From the NCBI GenBank assembly GCA_001584585.1, contig LSYV01000033.1, forward strand, positions 643,433-702,772: a DNA stretch of 59,340 nt. Direction: 5' to 3'. Below the pieces are notes generated by a model. That model was not told the origin of the DNA. It searched no databases and was given only the letters and a program-made list of their open reading frames with translations. Shown piece by piece: positions 51,001-59,340 of this stretch. Numbering within the stretch: position 1 is the first letter of the stretch; the number at the start of each line of letters is the position of its first letter. The position numbers and the translations under genes were made by a program. The stretch is from Gonium pectorale (lineage: Eukaryota > Chlorophyta > Chlorophyceae > Chlamydomonadales > Volvocaceae).

Positions 51001-54000
51001 TCTTGTCTTGCTTGTGTGCCTCTCACGCCACGTCTCCTCATTGCAATGTGCGATCCGCCTGCGCTCCCGCAACCCATCTAGGTATTTGTTGATGCTCTGC
51101 CCTGCAACGTGACGTCAGTTAGCACCACCAGCCTCACCTGCACGCTGCCGGCCGTGCCGGGCAACGTCAAGGCGGAGTACTGGAACCACTCGGCGGGTGT
51201 GTACCAGCTGGACCTCAACAGCTACACCAACCCAGGTGTGTTCCACTTCTGTAGCTGTGCATGGGACCGGGTTGGGCCTTTCACATGAGCGCACCTGGAA
51301 ATTCGTTGCCATGCCTCGTACACCGCATCGCTCGCACCCTATGACGTGGTCAGCAAACAATACGGCTGGTTGTGTGGGATGTCGGGTTACGCCGCGTCGG
51401 GTTACGCCGCGTCGCCGTCAATAAGGGTTGCGTTCGTAGCCGACTGCGTTCCACATTTAAAAGCCCCTCGGTCTTTAGTTTGGTTCTCTGGCGGCCTCTG
51501 ATCGGGCTGCCGACCATCCCAGCTCTCTTGGCCCCTACTACGATACCATCGTGCGCTCATCTCTCATCATCCATAACCGTTCCTCCATCACCCAATGTAC
51601 CATCAGCACTCACAAGCTACATCACGGCCATCAACAACCAGTACTGGAGCGAGCCGACCTACCTGACGTGGCGGGCGGAGAGCGGGCCCGACCCCACCGG
51701 TCAGCTGGTCTCCACGGACAACTTCCTGGCGCGGTTCACCTTCTACATGCCAGTGAATCAGAGCGCAACCTACCAGTTTAGCTACTATGCCGACGACGAG
51801 GGAGTCCTGTATGTGGTAGGTTTTCGCGATCCCAGGGTTGCACCAATTACTGTGGACAGAGTTGCGTATTGGGGCTAGGGGTCTTGACCCCGAGTGACGG
51901 AAACCCGTCGCGCCGGTTTTGTCAGTTCTCGGTCATCGAGCTGTGGGTCGCGTGGGCTTAACGTGTGGCGTGCCTGCCGCGGTATTCTCGCACTGGTCCA
52001 TAGCGCATGACCAGGCATCGTCCGCGCTGACAACTGTGTATGCGCGCTTAACTCGCCAAAGGCCGTGTTTGTGTGCGCTCCTTTCTGGCCACTTCAGTGT
52101 CGCTGCCAGCTTGTCGCTGTCTCCCATTCTGTCGGCTCAGCACCCCGCCCGACTTGGTTCGGTGCTGCAGGACGACGTCATGATTGGCTACGACTGGCAG
52201 ACGCTGAGGGTGGCTCTCACACCCGGGCTCCATAAGTTTGTGGTGTACTATTGGGAGTCTGGCGTAAATTCCTTGTTCGACCTCAGCTGGGATGCCGGCG
52301 ATGGCAAGGTGCGCGGGCACCAGTCTGGCTGCGGGTGGGGGCTCGGATACCAGGCAAGGTAGATCAAGGCCAAGGCCGCGCTCATCCAGGAGTTTGCTGG
52401 CCGTCAGACGGGCTCGGGGCAAATGTCAGGACCGCTGGATTCTATGGTCAGGAGCAGGACAGGAAGCGCTTGTGTGTGGCAGCTGGCGACAGAGTCCATG
52501 CTTGGGACGTGCGTAAACTCCGCACGAGCATGCGATGCCTGCCAAAGGACCTTCAGATGCCCAGCACCCAGCACGTGGACTGGGGCCTGCCATGCGCGAT
52601 TTATCATACAAGCAGCTCGCTGCCCCCGCCAGGCGTGCGTTGTCGCTCTCACGTGCGGTGCATGTCGTGTGCTCGCGCATGGTTCGTACTGCGCCTGACG
52701 CCTGCCCTTCTGCCCTTGCAGGGGGCCAACCGCCGCCTGCCCTGGAGCACTGCCACGCCCTTCCCGCCCGCCACGCCCGTCGCCGTCAACGTAACGGTGA
52801 ACGCCGTCCCTGCCGTACACAACTGCTCCAACGACGCCTCGCTGGCGCTCGCCCAACCGAACTCTGTTGCGATTGTACCAGAAGACCCGACGCAGCTGTC
52901 CGTGCCAGCCCCTGTGTGTGCCTACGTATTTAGCTCCTACCTGACCCCATATATCATCAACACAACGGGCATAGTAACACCGCTGCCAAACATTACAACT
53001 CTGACGGGTGTCTGGCTGACGGAAAACGTCTCTGATATCAGCATTTCAATCGCTGGCTTGCCTCTGACGGATGCGGTTTTGATGCCCACGGGTCAGCCCG
53101 GGGTGGCCAACCTCAGCTTCACGCTGCCATCGTTGCCGGGTTTCACCCAGAGGACCTTCAACATAACGGTCAAGGGCCGTGGGGCCGTCCGAATGGCGCC
53201 AAACATCAGCGCCTTTGCCAACACGCTCCGCTTCCCAGCAGCCTTCACGAGCTACTCGCTCAGGAATGTGTCCTATGGTGGCGGCACGGACTGTACCATC
53301 AACGGGTAAGCGTGCCACACGAAGGGGCGGATCGTAATGACAACTGGCGAGAGGCCGGTGACAATTACAGTTACGGTTGGTGCGGTTACGGTCACTATGA
53401 ATCTTACTGTGCGTGCGCAAAACACCAATGACCACTTTGATTTCTTTGCCCTGGAACTGGAACCCTGCCATGCCCAGCACTCCGACGGCTGGGTGGCGTT
53501 GTGTATTGCCCTATTGCGGATTACGACCATTTGCCCTGAGATCGAAACTGACTCACGTTCCTTCACTAACCCCAATTCAGTTACGGGTTTGTGCCGCTGA
53601 CTGGACCGCTCAACTCGACGGCCGTCGGCCGGATGATGACCGTTGGCTGGAGCGACACGAGGCCAATGCCGGGCCAGGTTGCGCAGTTTCCGCTAGGCTC
53701 AGTCGTCGTGTTCGCAAACACGACCCAATTGGTGCTGCGGATACCGCGCCTGCTGACAAACTACACGTCATGGGGCACAGAGACTCGGGGCATGTACGTC
53801 ATGGTGTCAGATCTTGACGGGTCCTCCAAGCAGGTGCGTCAAGCAGCTTTATGACAGCCGGGATGGGGCATGTCCATGTGCAAATGTGCAGAGATCCAGT
53901 CGCCAGCGAAATGAAGTGCTCACGGGAGGCTGAGTCCACTGTCCACTCAAGGCCGTACATCATATGGCAGTGATGGTAGTTGTTGTAATAGGGTGGGGTC

Positions 54001-57000
54001 TTCGCTGCAATGACAGCGTGCGGGTGTCGAGTGGGGTACTTGTCCCACCACCATGCCTCAAGTGTTCTTCCTGATCCCGCCCTTTTGCAGTGGATATGGC
54101 TGGGTGTATCCATGGATTACCGCTCGACGCCCTTCAACATCCGCTTCTCGCCCAACGCCGTGGCCGTCAACACGGCCACCACCTTCAACGTCACTTGGTC
54201 GCTCCGCCAGGCCTTTGGCACGGTCTTCAACTTCACCCCCAGCGGCCAGCCCTCTCGCGCCACCGTCAGTCTGACGCCTACGCCTGCGGGCTTCCCCACG
54301 TGGCTGAACTACACACAGCCGTATGTCGACTGTACGGCACCAACTGTCATTAGCTCCGCGTACGGCGCGCAGGTCTACAACGAGACGCTGAACTGCACGC
54401 TGCCCGACACCGCACCGGCCAACGTGTACACGTTGTGGGTCTGCCTCAGCCCCGGCGGGTGCTACGCTGCGCCGGGCAACATCACTGTGCCGATGACGGT
54501 GACTTCCGTCTCTCTGCAGCGCGGTGCCTACACAGGTATGGTGCTCAGTTGCTAGCATGTGACCAACAAGCCATACGCAATTCCGGCACTGACCCCGACC
54601 TACTGCCCGCCTTTTGTTTATCTCCCGCGCACATTGTAACCAGGTGGAATGAACATCACCATCAACGGCACCGGCTTCGCCTCCAACGTTTCTGCGGTGA
54701 ACGTCACCTTCGGCCCCGCCAACTGCACCGTCCTCTCCACCTCCTACACCTCCATCACGTGCCTGCTCGGCTCTGCGCTGGCGCCCTCCGCTAACAGCAC
54801 GGACCTGCCGACCCTGCCGAGCATCGCGACAGTGGCGCCGCTCTCCATCATCCCCTCCGAGGGCGCGCCGCCGCAGACCTTCACCGACCCCGCATTCTTG
54901 TTCACCTTTGACCCCGCCATCACGCCCGTTGTGCGCTCCGTCTCGGTGAACCGAGGCTCGACGGAGGGGTTGACCGCCCTAAGCTTCAACGTCCTGTTTG
55001 GCTCGGCCGGAATCCCAAACGCCACCGACATCAGGGTCCAGATTGGTAACCTGACGTGCCTCAACACCGCGGTGGCCTCCGCCCGCGGCGTTGTGGGCAA
55101 CGCAACAGTCACCTGCAGGACCCCCAGACCCACTTTGCCCATACCGTACGGCCCCCAGCCCATCTTCATAGGCGTTGTGGGGCGCGGCCTCGCGCTGTGC
55201 AACCTGACGTACGAGTATGTCAACCTCTGGTCGCGGAGGACGACATGGGGCGGCAACCCGCCGCCCGAGGGCTACGGAGTATACATCCCCGCAAACACGA
55301 CGGTGGTGCTGGACATGAGCCCGCCGCTGCTGACGCTGCTGGTGGTGGAGGGCACCCTGGCGTTTGACGACAGGGCCACCACGGAGATTGAGCTGCGGGT
55401 GAGGTGTGCGCGTTTCCATGCCTTGTGGCACGTACGTGACCCTGGTCGCCAAACGGTGCGATGGGTTATGTGGTGCTGGCAAGGGGCATCTCGGCGCGCA
55501 AACCACTTGCCCATGCTGGGCCAGCCACGAAGCTCGAGGTTCCGGTCGGGGCCCTCGGTGTGGACGCAATGCTGGGGCATTACCAGAGGGCCGCATGTAA
55601 AGCACGTGCTGTACCGGAAACTGCGGCATGTAGGTTGTAGCTAACAGCTCCGGCATCCAGCACCAGCCCAGCCAGACACACGCCTGGCCCGTTTCCACTT
55701 TGCAGGTGAAGTACATTCTCATTCGCGGCGGGGGGCAGCTGCTAGTGGGCAGCGAGACCACGCCCTACCCCGGCCGCGCCAAGATCACGCTGGTGACTCA
55801 GCCGCATGTGGATATTGAGCTGCCGTTGTACGGCTCGAAGGTAAGACAGCGAGAAGGGACCCCGAGCTCCCACAGCAGCCGCTGCTGTTGTGCTGCCTTG
55901 TTGCTGAACTCTTCGCCTGGCCAGTACATTAAGAAGTTTACTCTTCTTGAGAGAAGACAGCTTCTTTTAAGGAGTGGAGGTGTTGCAAGGATTACGTGCT
56001 CGGACGTGTACGGCTCGTTGTCTACCTGGAGCCGCCTTGGGGCTTTAGGCTTTATCTGCAAATCGTGTCTGTAGCGTAAAGGGTTTGTCCCTCTGCCGGG
56101 GCGGTGGCCCTAGTTTCCACCCGCCCGCCCCTCTGGACGGTGTTGGGTTTTTTCCCTTTCTGGTTCCGTGCAACACGACCGCTACTGGAGTGCGACTGGC
56201 CACTAGTGCAAATTGAAAACGGGGGGATGGGTACCGTCGAACTTATCAATGAGGGAGCTTTGTTCGGTCTGGGCATTAACGGCGTCGGAACGTAGGTTTC
56301 TTAGCAGCCTGGGGACTAGCTTTTTCAGTCCTGGGCCAGGTCGGAGGCGGCGGGGAGCTGAGTGCCCGCCATAGGAGGCCTCGACCTCTGAGCAACTGCG
56401 TGGTTTCGGCCCTGTAACAGCACGCAGTAAGGTTTTCCGTAGCAACACCGTAACGACGGCTAAAGAAGCGTGGTCTCCGTTGCCCAACCGCCGCAGGTGA
56501 TTGCTGTTCGCGACGGCAAGGTGGTGCTGCACGGGCAGCACAAGGAGCCCACGTGGACACGACTCGCGGCCACTGCCGACGTGGGGGCAAGCACCATACT
56601 GCTGGCCGGCCGCATTAACTGGCGCCCCGGCGACGTCATCGCCATCGCCTCCTCAAGCTTCTACACCAATGAGTCCGAGACCGCCACGATCACGGCCGCC
56701 TATTACGAGGCAGGCCTCAATGTGACGATGGTGGACCTGAGTGCCAAGCTCAACTTTACGCACCTAGGAGTCATCGAGCCGGTCGCGTACGGACAGGCCA
56801 ACGGCGCGAGCATCGACATGCGGGCCGAGGTGGCGGTGCTCACTCGCAACGTGGTGTTGCAGGTCGGTGAGAACCTGCTTACGATTCCATTTGCACGGCG
56901 CTTAACCTCTGCATGTGCTCTTCGCACCGACAAAGCTGCAGACGGCACATTCCTCGTTGAAGTGAAGCAACACATTGGCGTCTGGTGCTTGAGCTTGTGT

Positions 57001-59340
57001 CTGACGATCGGGCTGTTCCCGCTGATTGCCTCCAACAACCCGACACTGCTCTTCTACCTCAGGGAGACGAGAACTCGGAGGCGTTCATGTTTGGAGGCAC
57101 GGTAATGGTCAACACGCCCTCCGGACGGCCGCGTGCCCACTTGCGCTTCGAGCAAGCCGAGATCCGGCAGACGGGCCAGGCCTTCCGCCTGGGCCGCTAC
57201 ACTCTGCACTTCCACATGCACGGCGACCTGGCGTACAATAGCTGGGTCCGCGGCTGCGCCATACACCACACGTACAACCGCGCGCTCACGATCCACGGGT
57301 CGCACCGAGTGCTCGTCCAGGACAACGTGGCGTACAACGTCATGGGGCACGCCTTCTTCCTCGAGGTGCGTCGTGTCTGCGATTGAATACGAATGGGCAT
57401 AACAACGTATACTGGTTTCGGGGAGTGTGGCGGGTGTTTCTTTGTGTCTGACGCCTCTCCGCGGAACGCGTAAACCACTGCGGCAGCTCGCGGCGGTTGT
57501 AGCAGGGTGCATTTAATTTAACAGCCTTCGTCGCGCCGGAGGGCCATTTAGGCTTGCTGGTGTTTTCGGCCATGATTTGCGGGGATGCCGTTATAGCCTT
57601 GTCATGGGATCCGCAGGATGGCATCGAGACCGGCAACATCTTTGAGGGCAACCTGGGCATGTACACGCGTGTGTCGTCCGCCCTGCTCAACACCGACACC
57701 ACGCCCGCCACGTTCTGGATTACCAACCCCAACAACACGTACCGCAACAACGTGGCGGCAGGTGCGTGCGTATTAGCTTTTGTGGCTCCCTGTAGCAGGT
57801 AGCAGCCGGGGCCTTCAGCGGCGCGGCAACGAATTTATGCACCGCACGGTCGCGTCGCTAGGGTCTCCGGGATGCGTAGTAGATCCCACAAATTCGCTTG
57901 TTCTTTGAGCTTGGCTGGGAGTGACCTTGCCCGCCAACATCCTTCCCTTCTGCCCTCACGCGTACGACACGCACCAGGCTCCGACGCGTACGGCTACTGG
58001 GTGCGGCTGCTGGACAACCCCGAGGGGCCCTCCTACACCACGTCCGTGTGCCCCAAGTTCACGCCGCTGGGCGTCATACAGAACAACGTGGCGCACTCCA
58101 ACATGTTCTACGGGTTCCGGATCCACCCCGAGTACTACCCGAAGACGGAACCCTGCAGGGACATGGCCTACTCGTACAATCCGGTCACTGCCATGATCGA
58201 CGGGCTGACGTCTTACAAGAACGGGATGAAGGGAGCCATCGCAACGCAGGTACGTGCTCGTTCGAACTATTTGAATGACCATGTACCTGAACGTGCACGG
58301 GCAGCCGTGGCGTGGTCTGTGTGATGCAGCCTTGGCCTTTGCCGTGACGGAGCAGCGCTCGCAGATACAGGCCGTATGTGGGTGCTGATCTGCAAAACAT
58401 CAACTGGGGTATATACAGCAAGTCAGCCCGCACCTTGTTCCAGGCTCGCCCGCGTGCCCCTGTTTACTTGCGTGCCGGCACACACGGGGCTCGATGCCTC
58501 TGAGAGCATGACCTGGCTTGCCATTTGTGCCCGACTTGCAGGTGGGACTGGTTATCTTCGCCAACCTCACTGCTGCCGACAACGGCGGCGGCCCGCTGCA
58601 GCACGTTGTGAATGGCAAGGACAACGGCGCGTGTTTCGAGATGACCTGGATCGTGGACGACCGCAACCGCGTCAACGTCAACATGACGGACATGGCGGGT
58701 AGGTCGCGTTCGCCAAGCAGGCTCATCTCCGAGGGTACGTCGTGCCTAGTTGCGGCAGCTTTTTGCTGACCTGAGGGCGCGACATCCGCGACTGAGGGCG
58801 CATTGGAGCCTCAGGGTCACAGCCGCTCTGTCTCCCGTTCCTTCACTTGCATTGTGGGTTTGTGGCCCGTGCAAAGACCCGTGTGTTTGGCGCGATGGAC
58901 ACGGGTTATCCAAGGACTCACCCCGTGTACGGGGGCACACTTGCAGGCCTGCGCAATGCCGTCCTTATCAGCCGCACCATGGCCGGCTACACGGGTACGG
59001 CAGGCCGCTGGCCCTCGGGTCGGCTTGTCACGGGCATGATCTCGCAGAGCGCGCCCCTGGGCAACCCCAAGCACAGCGCGCTGATGAGCATGGTCAACGT
59101 GACCTTTGTGGACTGGACGGGCGGCCGATTCTACGCGCTGGAGGGATGCGGTAAGGCGGGCGCGGCGTGTGAGCGCCGTGGTTGTGTACTAGGAGGGGAT
59201 GCCATTCCGATGGCTGCCGAGAAGTCTGTGGTCGCAGGTTGTGGATTTGGCTATTTACCGCGTCGGACCGGTATCCTGCTTCACATGTTTTACCTCGTAT
59301 CCGTCTCTTCGCCTCAGTTTGTTTGCGTACGAGGTGATGA
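42003..59340 (+). CDS. Fibrocystin/PKHD1L1-like protein (IPT/TIG, PA14, G8, beta-helix), 3' end outside window
   Basis: Thirty-one exons join in phase and encode about 2938 aa before the window ends: 42003-42151, 42301-42412, 42635-42755, 43267-43619, 43978-44348, 44589-44736, 44929-45015, 45291-45496, 45798-45893, 46120-46168, 46361-46543, 46728-46934, 47229-47419, 47750-48021, 48212-48264, 48537-48909, 49070-50793, 51082-51235, 51607-51815, 52171-52308, 52722-53305, 53581-53833, 54091-54535, 54644-55398, 55706-55840, 56497-56862, 57063-57365, 57617-57761, 57978-58249, 58542-58698 and 58947-59150. A signal peptide (CLLVAVLIALGLLLKISIAG) is followed by IPT/TIG repeats (for example SPSRGSLAGGTLVTISGRGF), a PA14-like region (APRDGIYTFHVSCDDEC), several IPT repeats in the 1.7-kb exon, a second PA14-like region (YQFSYYADDEGVLYV), another IPT, a G8 domain (ending LYGSKVIAVRDGKVVLHG) and a PbH1 beta-helix (LGRYTLHFHMHGDLAYNSWV). 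That order matches animal fibrocystin-L. It should be secreted or on the cell or flagellar surface; any transmembrane segment lies outside. Confidence 0.88.
46935..47228 (+). other. Probable GC-AG intron
   Basis: The donor reads CAG|gcgagt instead of GT. Use of the nearby GT (four bases on) would break the frame, whereas the GC donor keeps phase 0 into exon 47229-47419. CAG|GC is the classic context for the minor GC-AG class spliced by the U2 machinery. Confidence 0.65.
50878..50955. repeat. Degenerate tandem repeat in fibrocystin-like gene intron
   Basis: Two diverged copies of a roughly 40-base AT-richer unit (cttattaccgtagaccgc... and cttattactgtggaccgc...) lie just after exon 49070-50793. 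A shorter relative (aattactgtggac) occurs near 51845. Confidence 0.5.
51387..51418. repeat. 16-base tandem duplication in intron
   Basis: Two copies of gtcgggttacgccgc in tandem lie in the intron between exons 51082-51235 and 51607-51815. They probably arose by slippage. Confidence 0.7.

Noticed and set aside
56104..56295. An extra exon in the fibrocystin-like gene inside intron 55841-56496
   Set aside because: Joining exon 55706-55840 directly to 56497-56862 gives the expected G8 ending (LYGSKVIAVRDGK) in phase, so no exon is needed.

Overview
This is nuclear DNA of a GC-rich, intron-dense eukaryote, almost certainly a chlorophyte green alga and most likely a volvocine (Chlamydomonas/Gonium/Volvox group). 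Signs of this are GC-rich codons, many short GT..AG introns (mostly about 100-400 bp), an organellar helical-repeat protein of a kind expanded in these algae, and a bacterial-type organellar glutamyl-tRNA synthetase with its closest wording in plants. One 20-base run of N (31477-31496) marks a scaffold gap. I see no tRNA, rRNA, CRISPR array or intact transposon.

Seven protein genes can be rebuilt by joining exons with phase-consistent splice sites, all read by eye. From left to right: (1) an unnamed C2H2 zinc-finger, acidic protein on the minus strand, running off the left edge (start at 2140). (2) A complete organellar glutamyl-tRNA synthetase on the minus strand, 5477-10654, 13 exons, 556 aa. 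(3) An SSB-type OB-fold protein with a Q/P/H-rich N-terminus on the minus strand, 12126-14780, 7 exons, 404 aa. (4) A giant Nup214-type nucleoporin on the plus strand, 15365-29899, 31 exons, 2905 aa. (5) An OPR/HPR-like helical-repeat protein on the plus strand, 31164-36937, 11 exons, 895 aa. (6) A RING1-type (Polycomb PRC1) E3 ubiquitin ligase on the minus strand, 38609-41281, 8 exons, 426 aa. (7) A fibrocystin/PKHD1L1-like secreted or surface protein with IPT/TIG, PA14, G8 and parallel beta-helix parts on the plus strand, from 42003 past the right edge, 31 exons and about 2938 aa inside the window.

The most unusual feature is inside the nucleoporin gene. The whole N-terminal beta-propeller is present twice (15392-17588 and 19680-22184), in frame, as propeller-FG-propeller-FG-coiled coil-FG. 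The six propeller exons are nearly identical between copies, silent sites included. Intron 1 is also nearly identical, but introns 2-5 differ in length and sequence. That pattern argues against a simple assembly collapse or duplication artefact and suggests exon-restricted homogenisation.

The seven genes do not form a pathway: two are probably organellar (GluRS, helical-repeat protein), the OB-fold protein may be, two or three are nuclear (nucleoporin, RING1, zinc finger), and one is secretory. Two head-to-head pairs share short upstream regions (OB-fold/Nup214, 584 bp; RING1/fibrocystin-like, 721 bp), and the helical-repeat gene and RING1 converge.
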